64,000 nucleotides of DNA from Polytrichum commune (taxonomy: Eukaryota > Streptophyta > Polytrichopsida > Polytrichales > Polytrichaceae): positions 54,823,554 through 54,887,553 of the forward strand of contig OX485803.1 in assembly GCA_950295325.1 (NCBI GenBank). Reading direction: 5' to 3'. Each line of letters begins with the position of its first letter. Position 1 is the stretch's first letter. Both the position numbers and the translations under genes were made by a program. This document shows positions 34,061 through 46,376 of the stretch, in pieces. The notes below the pieces were generated by a model, which worked only from the letters and a program-made list of their open reading frames with translations, searched no databases and was not told the DNA's origin.

Positions 34061-36324
34061 TTGAGAGCAGAGTACAGTCCAGTATATAAGGTAGAGGCAG
34101 CTAATCCCGTTACCCCATCCTAAACCAATACCTATACCCGCCTCCTAATTACCAACATCTCCTTATCTTAAACCATTTCTCATGTCTATTTTGTGGCTGG
34201 GCCCGCAAAGTGAGGGTTTAGACAATTAGCTGGCACACCATCCCATACAATAGGTGCTAGATTGGATATTCTTATTAACGGCCTCTGCATTAGGTGAGGT
34301 TGCTAATCCCGGGTTTTAAATTGGACATGGTGCCGACACTATTCATCCCACTACTATTGCCTAGTTGGGTTGTCAGCTATGAGGTGGCGGTTTAAGGTTT
34401 AGGCTAGGATGGTACAAGTATTTAAGGGTCTTAAAATTCAATGTAAATCTTTTGGTTTTTGTGTTTTGTTTGGTGGAGGTTGTTTTTACCTTGATTAAGG
34501 CATGTTTTTTGAGGAGGGATTAAGACATTGATTAGATGATGATCAATAGGTGGATTAACGTGCAAAAGTGATTAATATATGTACTTTGAGGGCTCATTAA
34601 GGTATTGATTAAGAAGTGATTGAGAGAGGGATCAGCGTGCAACGACGATTAATGTAGGTACTTTGAGGCTCATTAAGGTGTTTAGTAGGAGGTGATTAAG
34701 AAGTAGATCAATATGCAAGGGTGATTAAAAGATAGATTAACATGCAACGGTAATATACTTTGAGGAGATATTAAGGTATTAATTAGGAATGATTAAGAGG
34801 TGAATTTACATGCAAGGGTGATTAAAGCTGGAGCAATTAAAGAAATACATATCATTTACTAGTTTATGTGCTTAAGGCGAAGCGATCGAGTATTATCATT
34901 TGTTCGTATTGGCTATTATTTATATCGGCATTCTTTTTTTCTCATCATTTTTCTCATCATTTTTCTCATTCAGGTAATGTTATTTTCTTAGCCATCTTAA
35001 TTTCATTCCTAAGTAGATCTATGATTTGGCATGAATGGTTTTTATTTTAAGTGGATGTTACATCTTGTACTCATATAAATATGTTAAGATCTAGCATTTT
35101 GATGAATTATTGTATCACTATAGATTTGAGATCTATCTAATTGATTATTTATTGCATGATTAGGCTATATAGATGTTATATTGAAGTTCTTAATTATTTA
35201 TTATATGACTAGGCTACATAATATAAGATTTAAGCCCTTAATCACTTATTGTATAACTAAACTACATAATTGCTAGATCTACATACATAATTATTTATTA
35301 CGTGTTTATCCCATATAATTTTTTTTTAATCACTTGATATATCACTAATATTTCATTCCCACCCGACTTTACCAAATATCCACAATATTTCCTTAAAATC
35401 AAATTAAACACTCTCGGTTATAGTGGAAGCATCCATATTGAAGTTGATTGAGGTTATATAATCAAACATAAGGCTTCTATGGCTAAGTATAGGACTTCTA
35501 AGATTTAACTTGAGGGCCCTATCCTTTAGTACATGAAGCCTAGTCCTTCGCATACACGACTTTTGGTTATTTATGGCCCCTCCCCACCTAACTTTATCAA
35601 ATAATCAAAGTTTTCCCTAAAACCTAGGTAAAGCTCCCTTGGTTATAGGGGAGGCATCCGGCTATCCCAATGAACCTACAAGAACTTGCTCCGGATGTAT
35701 TTTAGTTAAGTAGTTTTCACACATGTTCATTGTTTTATCTACCACGCAATGACATGTTGGTTAGTTTTTTTTCTCATCCCTAAATGTCTTACTACTTATT
35801 TTTCATACCATCGGTTTTTGTTAATGCAGCTCTTTGTGCCCTCATAGCTAAGACTAAAAGCAACTAATTACAAGGGCCGGAGACGACATTTTTAAAGGTC
35901 TTGCATTCTTGCCTCATGTTTAGGTACCAATGGGAGGGTGAGTGCTTGAGGCTTCAAACCTCCACTTTTAAATCATGACACATCGTTTGCCAACTAGGTT
36001 CGGGACTAGATAGTATCGATTGTGTAAAGGCTTTATTTTGAAAACTAACTTATTGGCTTAGCTAAAGTCAAGTGAGAAGGGCATGTAAACTTCATATATG
36101 TTAGATCTATGTTTATAAAACAAACATCTTATATGTATAGATCTATGTCACTAAGATTTTAACTCACATACACAACAAATTGTACATTTTTAGAATCTCA
36201 TGCATTGTTTGGGCCTTTAAGAAATATATATTAAATAAATTTGACACTAAAGAGTGCTCCCATTATTTGTATGTGCACATGTTTATTAATTTTCAATAAT
36301 GCATTGAGTTCATTGCGTGCAGCC
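34061..36324. other. Upstream region of the pogo-type transposase, with degenerate tandem repeats
   Basis: About 34490-34830 is a degenerate ~85-bp array (phrases GATTAAGAAGTGATT, CATGCAAGGGTGATTAA, TACTTTGAGG). About 34937-34974 is a TTTTTCTCATCA triplet. About 35100-35330 repeats a unit with TGATTATTTATTGCATGACTA. A ~225-bp duplication pairs 35368-35440 with 35592-35660. Part of this is probably the transposon's own 5' subterminal region, but no terminal inverted repeat was paired. A possible 3' splice site (GCGTGCAG) sits just before the transposase ATG. Confidence 0.45.
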
Positions 36325-39300
36325 ATGAGGGGGGCTCAATCACATGCAGAAGATTATGTTACAAGTTTGGATGAACAAAACGATCAATTATTTGATCACA
36401 TTCAAGGAGCCCAAGGGGCAATTGAACCATTTATTGATTTGGAAGAAGAAGAAAGTGGAGAGGAGTCTGATTTTGATCCACATAGTGGGGATTGTTTTAC
36501 TGATTTTGCACAACTTCCCGAGCCAATCCCTCAATTTAACTCCTTAATAATGGAAAACATCAATCATGATATGGGTGGAATCCATGAGGGTGCTATGGCG
36601 TCTCCCGAGATGTTGGTTGCTCGAGGTCGCCGTCTCGGTGGTCTAAGGGCCCGCGTAGTAGGAAGTTCAAGCGGTATCCAAATTCATAATATTGATGGAT
36701 TACCCCCTGGTCCCAATGCATCTAGGGCTCGAGCGGCTCACACTCTTGCATTAGGAGGGCATGTTTTTGGTGTTACCCCACTTCACAACACTCCTCGGGA
36801 ACAAGGGGATATTTATGAAGGTGTTGATGTGAGCACTATGAATGGTACATGTTTTAAACGCACATGTACAAAACTTAGGAAAAATGGAAATTGGACGGAT
36901 GAAGATCTAAATGCAGCCATGTTTACAGTTGATGATGGGGCTCCTATAAAAACAGTGGCTAGGCTTTATGGAATTCCCACAACATCTTTACGTGACCATG
37001 TTACTGGGAAAACTATAGGTAGAAAATGTGGCAAATCAGGGGTGCTATCATTTGAAGAGGATAGTGAACTTGTAAAGTGGATTATTAAAATGCAAGCATT
37101 AGGTCATCCAATTAGTTTGAGTCAATGCCGATTGAAGGTGGCTAAGATCACCCAAGACCGGGACACACCTTTTACAAAGGGCATTCCCGGTCCAGGGTGG
37201 GTAAAATGGTTTAAAGTAAGGAATCCAACCTTGACACTTAGAGTGGCGCAAGGATTGGAGTAGTGCAGGGCGAAGGGTTTATGCCCTAAGAATGTTGCAT
37301 CTTTATATGATAATTTATTGGATATGTACACAAGGCACAAATATCCGGACACTCGCATTTGGAACTGTGATGAGTCTGGGGCCCAAACAGGGAGGAATGG
37401 CGGGGGACGTGTTTTGGCCAAAAGAGGGATACGAAGTGCGTATACTATCACTCCGGATGAGAGAGAATGGTTGTCTGTATTGTCATGCATCAATGCTTCC
37501 GGTTCTAGCATTAATAATTTTTATATATTTAAGGGTAGGTCATTTAGGCGGAACTTCATAATTAGGTGTGAGGAGGGAGCTTGTATGGCCATGCAAAAGA
37601 AAACGTGGATGACGGGAACATTGTTCAACGAGTGGATTTACCACTTCTTACATGACGTTGGTCAAATATATGACATTTCTAATGAGAATCGGCATTTATT
37701 GATAATGGATGGGCACAACTCTCATGTTACCCTAGATGTTGCGCACACGGCCCGAAAAGTAGGTCTAGATCTCCTTACCATTCCCAACCACACATCTTAT
37801 GCCACCCAACCTTTGGACGTTAGTATTTTCAAACCGTTCAAAACGGCCTTCAGAAAATATCAGGATTTTTGGACCCTTAGAAATAAGGGTAAGGGTGACG
37901 CGAAGGAAGACATAGCCCAATGGGTTTCGTTAGCCTTGAAGAAAGCCATGACCCCAACAAACATTCAAAAAGGGTTTATCGCGACGGGTATTTGGCCTTT
38001 AAATCGGACAGCCATGAATGACAAAATGGGACCCAACAAAGTGTTTGTTAATGCTCCGGATATGATTAATGAAGAAGAGGTACTAGGTGATGAGCATGTG
38101 GAGGACGTTATTGGAGAAAGGGTGTGGTACAACTTTTTGGTCTCAAAATAGTCATTTTAGGATTTTGATAGGATGTGAATTCATATCGACACTCGAAATG
38201 TGAAATGGACACTAAAGTAAGTCATTAGTGACCAATTATCTGAAATGAGCTAAGGGTGAGATATTTAGTTCATATGAAACAGTTTCCAAGAGGAAGAGTC
38301 TTTTGGGCAGGGCAATAGACATGTGACCAAGTCGAAGAGCCTTATGAAATCTGGCCCCAAGAGACAAGGAAGCTAGTTTAGGGGATATAGAGGAGAAGAG
38401 GGGGAGGAGAAAGTAGTTCCTCTCGAGAAGAGAGCCTCCCTCGTCTTGCAGTTTTTTGAGCGAGTCTAGCTTGGGTGTGAAGCCCTTTTGAATGTACATC
38501 TTACTCTACATAATATCATAAGCGTGAAGCTATATTGTCACTTGTGTGTATGAGGATCGAAATTGTGATATTGTTGGTTGTGTTGTGTGAATCAACTGAA
38601 TTAAATTGAATACTTTCTGGAACGTGAAGTAACCAGTGGGAAATGGTTTGATGTGTCTCTGTGATTGTAAACTTTACCAATTATCGTAACGAGAGTGTGA
38701 AATTCTTGTTCGCAGTAGGAGTTTCTGAAGTGTCACCCCTTAAGTGAAACAGGATTAAGTGAATTCCTGAAGTTTGTGTGATCGGAGTGAAACTGCATAA
38801 AGCATTGAGAATGCTTTGAATTTGTGTTCCTTCGTTACAAGTGGCATGTGAAATGCCCTCGTGAATAAGTGCGTACATTCACTTTGACCAATCAGTAAAA
38901 GAAGATTGTTACAACACTCTTGGAGGGAAAGTCAGAATCATTTAAACGCCAAAGTGAACTTACCTAATGTTATTAAAGGAGGTTGACGTGCAGAAAGTCA
39001 CGATGAAATTGAATCTCAATCTGAGTGTCGGCTTCTAAGTTGAAATCTGTGTCAGAAGTGAATTTCAAGTATCCTCGTCTTGCGAATGATTGAGATCGAA
39101 TGCGTGAAGCAGTTTGGTCATCATAAATCCCTTGAGATTATTTATGTGTGTGAATTGAGATAGGAATGTGAAATTCCTTGAGGCCGACTCTATGATGTAA
39201 GTTCTGCAGATTTAATCAGGAGTTTCCCAGTCAAATAACTAATTGTGCCTGGATGTATGAGACGGGAAATGTGTCAGTTATGGACGAGATCTTATTTTTG

Positions 39301-41166
39301 CGAGCAATCTTCTTTTTCCTCAGAGTTCGGAGTGTCGTAGTAATTCGTCGTAAATGAGTGAGGTCTGATACCCCATTCGAACTAGAAATTAGTGTCGAAA
39401 ACTCATCAGTCCCAAGGGAGAGCGAAAGAGGAGATTACTCAAACTGAATTCAGTGGAGAACCAATTTTGAGGTTAAATCCTCCGAGAGCAGGCTCGTTCG
39501 GTGATCAAGTTGCTCGTGGGGAGAAAGGGAATACCTGTATGCACAAAGCGGCAATGAAGTTTGCTCAAGTTTAGCAACATTCACCACCTTGGGAAGAGGT
39601 AGGCGAATTGAACCTGCGAAGCTTTGAAGTGAAAACGCCGTTCCTGGGAGAAGGGAGAAGAAGCAGTCACGCGGAGTTAGGAAGAAGACGCGGTGAAGGC
39701 GGAAGAAAGAGAGGCGCCTTAAACCCATATCATTTGGGTGAGAGGGAGAAGGCAGCCATATAAGGAGGAGCATCCAGCTCCTTTGTCGAGAACTTGACGC
39801 TGACTGGTTACTGGCTACTGTTACTGGTTACTAGTTACTAAGACTATGGTTACTGGTTACCCAAACTATGGCCCTACCCTTCAGATGTGACTGTTACTGG
39901 TGACTAGACTATGGCCGTGCCGTGTAGACTATGGTCTTGCGATTAGACTCTTACGGTCCCGGTTCTGTTCGGTTCGGTTCTAGACTCGGTCACTAGGTTA
40001 CTGTCACACGTTAGACTTTTGTTAATTTTAATAATTAATTTTAATGCATTCAATTCCACTGTGATAGTGTTAAGTCTAAAACTGACTAAGGAAATAATTC
40101 ATTTCTGTGGTCTTTATCTAATTTAATTAAATCAATCACTTAACCATAGGAGGAGTCAATTGTGAACATGATATCCTTACTAACTGTGGTGTGGCCTATA
40201 GTCCTTGGTTACTTTACTGAGAAGACTATGGTTCACTCAAGGAGTTCATGCCTTGGGTTTTCTAAGACTATGGCGTAACCAAATGACAATTGCTGAGCTG
40301 TGACTCCCTGAATTGCAAAACACATTATAAGAGTGATGTTACTAATGAGAGTGGGTTGTGAGGGAGCGACTGATCAATTGCATGTACTGCTGTGAGTGAC
40401 CCTCAACCTTAATTGAATCAATCCTAAAACTCACTCTAGAAGTCTTTTTCCCTGTGTTTGTTGTCCTAAATACATCTTAATTCTCTTGTAATCTATCAAT
40501 TAACTCAATGGTGATCCTTAGATGTAACACCTGACACTCATTTGGTCTTCCCTGTGTGGTTTTCTTAATTGGAACCCAATCTAAAAACCTATCTACAAAG
40601 GGTACCACAAACTCAAATAGGTGGAGTTCAATATATGGTGACATTGAGAGATGATGAGGGGAATACGATGCAGGGTGTGCACGAGGAGATGGAAACGGGG
40701 GAGAAAGATACCAACGGGGTATGTAGGGTTTCATAAGAGTTGGATGGAGTTGACCCGAATGCAACGTTAGAGTTGACATCAATTCTAGCCCTTCCACAAA
40801 CGGTGTCGATTCCTCGACGGAATCGTGACACACGGTTTATAGATTATTCAAAATCTATAATTATGACTAGTGATGAATACATTGCCGCTTTAGAACAAAA
40901 GCAAGAGAGACGTGAAGAGGTATCAAGAGAAAAGAAAGGCTGACCTTGAGATTAATAAAAATCGAAAGGCAAAAGAAAAAAAACAAAAGGAAGAGGAGAA
41001 GAAAGTGAGGGCCGAGGAACGTGCGGAAGAATATGGAGTAATGTGGCCAACTAAACGATGCATTGAAGTTGGGGTAAAATTGCACGAGGCAATAAGGATT
41101 AATAAGCCTCTTGCTAGGGGGGGCATACCGGGCCCCATGTTGTGGTACAATGCATCCATTGTTTAA
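36325..41166 (+). pseudogene. Pogo/Tigger-type transposase (psq/CENP-B HTH plus DDE), split by a solo LTR
   Basis: Part 1 runs 36325-38122 in one frame except for a TAG at 37261-37263. After an acidic N-terminus come a pipsqueak-like helix-turn-helix (ARLYGIPTTSLRDHVTG) and a CENP-B/Tc5-type DNA-binding region ending GPGWVKWFKVRNPTLTLR. The DDE_1 domain follows, with Asp at 37369 (WNCDESG), 37708 (IMDGHNS) and 37816 (TQPLDVSIFKPFK). Part 2 resumes at 40603 after the LTR and its 5-bp duplication, stays open to a TAA near 40733, then continues in shifted frames with a Lys/Glu-rich coiled tail (EYIAALEQKQERREE..., to about 41166). At least one premature stop, one insertion and later shifts make it inactive. 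The start at 36325 is preferred because an acceptor-like CAG precedes it. Confidence 0.85.
38123..40597. mobile_element. Solo LTR (2475 bp) inserted in the transposase
   Basis: Begins TGTGGTACAA and ends AACCTATCTACA (TG...CA), with a 5-bp duplication AAGGG (38118-38122, 40598-40602). Removing it plus one AAGGG rejoins the transposase frame. Length and lack of any gag/pol support a solo LTR, probably Ty3/gypsy by size, produced by recombination between two LTRs. The LTR is G/A-rich on the plus strand. No other copy is in the window. Confidence 0.78.
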
Positions 41167-41914
41167 GTTGAATAAAAAAAATTGCATGTGGAGAAGGGCT
41201 ATGAAAAAAAAAAACCTAGTGAAAAATTATGTCCATTACAAGAGCCAGTTTGGGTGCATTATCCCGGAGCTCCTCGGAGAGAGTGGCTAGCAACGGGGTC
41301 ATCATTTCCAAGTTAAACTACAAGAGAAGGTATGCTAGATTAGTTTGTATGTTTTTTATAATCTCATTTTAGACAATTAGAATAAAAAATAGCTATTAGA
41401 AATAATCATTTAAGACCCATCTACCTTAATGAAAGTCTAAATTGATTCTAAATCTAAATGTTTAGTTGCGATTACCATTTGTAATAACTTAACCGTATTT
41501 TGTACTAATGATAACCAATGGTAAAAACGCAGGTTGGTACCCAAGGTCAAGGTTGTTGCCAAGGAGTTAGGCCCACAAAGCCAAGGGGGTTGGTTCATGA
41601 TACGAAGGGGGTTGGAATATGTTATGTAGGTATAGTGGTTAAAGTGTAGGGCCCGGTTGGTAGACTTGGTTTGTCGGGATCTTGGCACGCATCCACTAGG
41701 CTTGGCTCATGATTAGATTCAAGTTGGTTTAAGGCCTTGCATGGTGGGGCTTAATGAGACTATAAGCTCGGTTCCCGGTATAAGGTAGGCCTAGTATGTA
41801 TTTAGTAACGGTTGAGATTATATAATAAATGAGTTAGTCCTCTGGTTCCTCACTCACTTTACTCGCCCGGCCTAGCTAGTGGAATTATGAAGCTACTAGT
41901 TTTGACTTTGACTA
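41167..41914. other. Tail of the transposon region and spacer
   Basis: 41167-41330 still looks weakly coding (a short frame with EPVWVHYPGAPRREW), perhaps the last piece of the transposase pseudogene. After that nothing is recognised before the duplication begins. Confidence 0.3.
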
Positions 41915-43009
41915 GAGGAATTATGCTAACCGTCGAAATCGCTTATGTCAAAATCTAATGGCTATAGCCTATGAATCTATATAATTATGTAAGAATGTTG
42001 CAAGAATCAAAGTGAGCCTTTGTGTGTTGTGTGACACTGAAGAATACGAGATAAGTGAATTTTGATTATAATTAAGAATGAGATAAAGTGAAAGAACATA
42101 TTATTTGAGCAACGCAATTTGAATTATGTTTGATGGTAGTAAGTGGTTATTTAATTACGGAAGAAGAGACTAACCCCAATAGGATGAAAATTCATTGGAA
42201 GACTATTGCCAAGATCCGAAAAGACTATTGCCAAAGTTTTTGAGCTTCACGACAAAACTAAAAAATGTGAAACTAGAGTGATTAGAGTCGTAAGATAGGA
42301 CAGACTCACACACGACTCAAAGCACCAACGAACCATAAGAATGGACATTAATCGTAAGGAAGAAGAAATAAAAAAATAAAAAAGTTATTAGAACCTTAAT
42401 CCAATATGACATTAATTCATACCATTTTGTACATGTATTTTTTTTGCAAAAAAAAATTATAGATTCTACAAAAGTTATAATCAAGTCTCAATTAGGGGCC
42501 TTAGTCGTTGTCTGCTTATCCGCCTATGGGGTCTTGTTAAAGAATCCAAACATTGGGGTTTGAACCCTGAATTACTTCATAAGGGGAATATCTCGGGATG
42601 TGTGCCACCATTTTTTCATTAGAAAAATTATGAGGCCTGGAGAAGGCCGTGGTCCTTTGATCGAATCCTGACAATGTCCCTCCAGGAATGGGCGGTCATC
42701 GAGCGGGAAGTTCAAAGAAGTTGCCCATGCTCACTGTCATGCCCATGCGCCTGTCACACGTCATCACATAATCAGCTTTCCCGCTCCATTTTTCCCGCTC
42801 CAATTCTGTCCATGAACAAGCCTTTTCTTTTCATGCGGTTTCATTTTCTTTTCGTGGCATTTTGTGTGTCATAAAGAGCAGCGTCTGCTAGTCTGTATGG
42901 TTTTAGATTTGGTGTGATGCTTTTGCAGCGTGATTGTGCAGTACACTGTAGCATTTGTGTCTGTCAAATTTTGGATTGACAATATTTAAAAAAAAAAATT
43001 GGTTAAAAA

Positions 43010-45263
43010 ATGGCAGACAAACCTTATAAACTATCTGCTACCATCGGTTCTAAATATGCACCATTGATAAATCACAGTCGCATGTTGCATGAACAAACTC
43101 ACAAGTCAGAGTTTCCAGCATTAAGAGAGGCGGGAGCTACATGTATTGACCTTTGGACTGATGGATCTCTTTATCCCAAACACCATGTCTTGGATAAACG
43201 ACCTTGTTTTCGAAGCGTCAGCCAATTACTAGAATATGTTGGAGAGGGGAAAAACGGTCTCTTAGGCTTGTAGAAAGTTTATGCTCACTTGACAGTACAA
43301 TGCCGTTCAAAATTGATGAAGGGAAGAGAGAGATACAAGCACTTCGTGAGCATATTCTGCGATTGACAAATGATGTTGAGGAAAAGAATCGACTACTTAA
43401 CTTCACTCGTTCCGAAATTCAATCACGTGAGAGCATAGTTCAGCAAAGTAGAGAGGTCCTTGTAACCACCGATTCTTTGAGAGGCGAGTTGTCTACGTTG
43501 AGAGAAGAATATTCTGCCATGCAGTTTGATCACGAAGAGCGTATCCGCAATTTCACTGCTATTGAATCACAAAGTGCAGAAGATCGCTTTCAAGTTGAAT
43601 TAGACTTGTGGATATTGATCGAAAGTGAGAAGGAGCAGAATGAAGAGAAATTCAAATTAATTCAGGGACAACTCAATAGAACCAAGGCGACTTTGAGACG
43701 GCGAGAAGCAAAAATTGGAAAATTGATTCGAACGCCTTTCGGGTATCGTAGTATAGTTAGACCACGCAAAGATCTATGCGATCTCGCTCCAGGAGGGGGT
43801 CAAGCAAAAAGAATGATGAGATTGGCCAGGGCGATCATAGCGCCAACCACATTAACAAAAATATGCAGTCAGAATTCCGAAACTGGATCTCGACGGCGTC
43901 TTTGTGGTAGTCATGAAAAACAAGCTGAAACAGGGAAGGTCCTTGCAAATATGTTGTCAGTGAATGAAGTATCTGCAATCTGCAAAACAACAAGAATGAA
44001 CAAAGTAGGAGTCGGAATTGCAAATGAATATATGGACAAGATTGGAGAGAGCATTGGTCCAGAGGAAATTGTCGAAACAATGGACTATAATGGCATCACA
44101 CAGAATGGCTACGCTGTTGTTTACAAACGTTTCCAAAGTGCTGTAAAGGTGTCAAACAGAGGTTTGCAAATAGGTTGCCTTCCAAGGCCTTTCAGAGTGT
44201 CCAAAACCAGACAAATGCTCAATCTAAAGTTAGCAGAGTTCATTGGTGATTACTACTCGTTGACTGAGTCAAACACATTTCCACTACCAACCAAATCTAA
44301 GGAGAAAGACTCTGTCATTGTTTCCTTGAATCAATACAACAACATTTTTGCTGATGTGGAGCAAGTGCAACGCACAATGGTTGAACTATATGGCATCACA
44401 GTTGAAGGTATGTATCACAACCTAAACTCAATTGTATGTATCACAACTCTTCATGAGTTCATGTTCACCTTCAAGAGTTTATATTAGAGTTGGAAATGAA
44501 GTTGCATGTTCACTTCAATCTCATTGATTTGTGCATCATTGAATATAAGTTTTTGACATGTTGTTTAAATTTTTTTATTGTAGAGCTGAACGGGAATCCA
44601 CTCATGTTTTGTATTAAGCTCGATGAAGCAGAAGTTGTGCATGCTCAAAAGTTTGAGAGAGTCTCTTTAACACTGATGAATAGAGCCCTTGACAGTAGTA
44701 TGGATCCTAAAAGTGAGAAATACTTTTCAGTGCATAGCGAAAGAGAAGTCTGGCCTATTGCTGCATTTCAGATTCCTAAAGAGTCGCATAAGATACTAAG
44801 TTGGGTGTTCTCCCAAACTAAAATACCATCATTGATAGATAAGCAAGAGAGAGGACAAATGCTTGAAGTTGTTGGAATAGGTTCATTCAAAGTCGAATGG
44901 CACATGGCAGCCGACATGAAAACAGTGAAATGCATGTATGGCCTTTCAATGGGAGCAAACAACCCATTTAGTTGCATATACTGCAATCAACAACGATGTA
45001 AGTCAATGATAGGAACGATCGAGCAAGCTGAGACAGTAATGAAGGAAAAACAGAAGTACTCATGGAGTCATGGCCTGTTTTCCAACACAGTTGATGCAAG
45101 TCCAACAATTGGACACGAGTGGTGGAAGCCTGTGTTGTCCATCCCCTTAGACCGTGTGCACATATGTACACTCCATTGTCTGAATCGAATCATAGAGAAG
45201 CTTGTGCATCTGCACTTCATGCAAGTGTGGGTGATAGGAAATGAAGCACGACATTTTCGATAG
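43010..45263 (+). CDS. Uncharacterised element-borne protein: coiled coil plus D...D...CxxC region (frame disrupted)
   Basis: Three open segments make one apparent protein of ~690 residues. Segment a (43010 to about 43245) holds LREAGATCIDLWTDGSLYP. The frame then shifts at GGGGAAAAAC (43246-43255). Segment b continues to 44407 and begins with a long Glu/Arg/Lys-rich coiled coil (about 43310-43730), then a basic region. A clean intron (GTATGT...TTGTAG, 44408-44583) joins in frame to segment c (44584-45263). Segment c has CIKLDEAEV, then AADMKTVKCMYGLSMGANNPFSCIYCNQQR with a CxxC pair, then IPLDRVHICTLHCLNRI, and stops early. The spaced Asp, Asp, CxxC and His pattern resembles RNase-H-fold transposases with an inserted zinc-binding loop; that is inference. 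I cannot name the family. The C-terminus looks truncated. Confidence 0.6.
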
Positions 45264-46376
45264 AATTTAGCTCAGAGCCCACCGAGGCATGGTAATGATA
45301 AGTGCCATAGCAATTAACAAAATGCCATATGAGTTCTACTGCAACAACGAGTAGCTACTGGTGATGTCATGGGAGTTCATTCCACAGCTGCACAGTAGCA
45401 TGATTGGTACCGTCGTTCTTGTCACGGCGCTAATTTTGAACTAATAATTTACATGCACTACCATATGCACGGAATTCACAACTTCAGCACCAATATAGAA
45501 TCGGACAAAACGAGAAACTGACTGAAGAAAGGTGAGAACCAGTCTACATACTGATTGACAAGAAAAAAAAGTGAACGACATTAGGAGAACTCAGGGAGTA
45601 GAGAGAATTTGAGCCATCAAAAGTCTGCCAAGATAACAATATACAGAACCCTCAATGTTTGAAGGGAAAAAGTTAACAATACAATAATAAACATGCTGTA
45701 AGGAAACGAAGCTTCTAACTTACAGTTTACGGCGCCTAGCCCAATTAAGACTGTGGGATCTAAGTCCAGTTGACGGCGCTGATATGCGTGTTGCACTTGC
45801 ACTGCCGAAATGCCTTTGCATCCTGGACTCATGCGGAATCCCGAAATCCTTGCCTTATAAGATCCTTCAATGCTATCTGTACCACCATGCCTTGCCGCAT
45901 CCTTTGCGTGCCCTCCCTTTTTCCAGGCCTAAGAGAAACCCACGAATTAATTTCTACTCTCAATGAAACCCTAACTCCTGCTTCAGAAATATTTTCAATA
46001 TTGACTAACTCAATCGCTCCGATAGCCATTGCCGAAACAGAAGTAGAGAACCAAAGAGTTCCTAGAAGCAAACCTAAACCTGGCAAAATTCCTTGGCAAA
46101 GAGAAGCGACACATAGAAAGACACATAGAAAAAGAAGCGCAGTCAGAAAGACAATGAAACCACAGAAGCGCGCGAAACATTGACACTTCAAAACAACGTA
46201 AGCGCGCAAGGCTTCTTCGCGCCTAAATCCCACTTTCTCATTCGATGGATAATCATACCTGTACAACTGCCTTCCACGTCATACGTTCTTGATGTAGCCA
46301 CGGGCAGGCTCTGCACGTAGGCTCCATTGGGTACGAATATTGGAGGCCTCTTAAAGGCTCGATAACTTTTCTAATG
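45264..46376. other. Right part of the 3.76-kb element, possible captured gene fragment
   Basis: Contains frames on both strands (45770-46183 plus, very basic at its end; 45829-46266 minus, hydrophobic) that overlap and cannot both be real. A telo-box AAACCCTAA (45966-45974) and GC content above the surroundings suggest a captured piece of host gene 5' region. Source gene not recognised. Confidence 0.35.

Larger units (their letters stand above)
42617..46376 (+). mobile_element. 3.76-kb element with inverted-repeat ends carrying a split protein gene
   Basis: Absent from copy 1, where GTGCCACCAATTTCTCTTCCC is uninterrupted (about 11319-11340). Ends are CATTAGAAAAATTATGAGGC on the left and, reversed, CATTAGAAAAGTTATCGAGC on the right, both followed by small hairpins. 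No clear target duplication is seen (left flank TTTTTT, right flank TCTTCC). Contents: a coding region at 43010-45263 and, on the right, an apparently non-transposon segment with a telo-box. Superfamily unresolved: the ends could be an aged CACTA-like TIR, and the right end (hairpin, 10 bases, CTAA then T) also fits a Helitron-like terminus. Confidence 0.75.

Noticed and set aside
45770..46266. Overlapping frames on both strands in the right part of the 3.76-kb element
   Set aside because: Mutually exclusive, no domain, and no splice or start evidence to choose between them.
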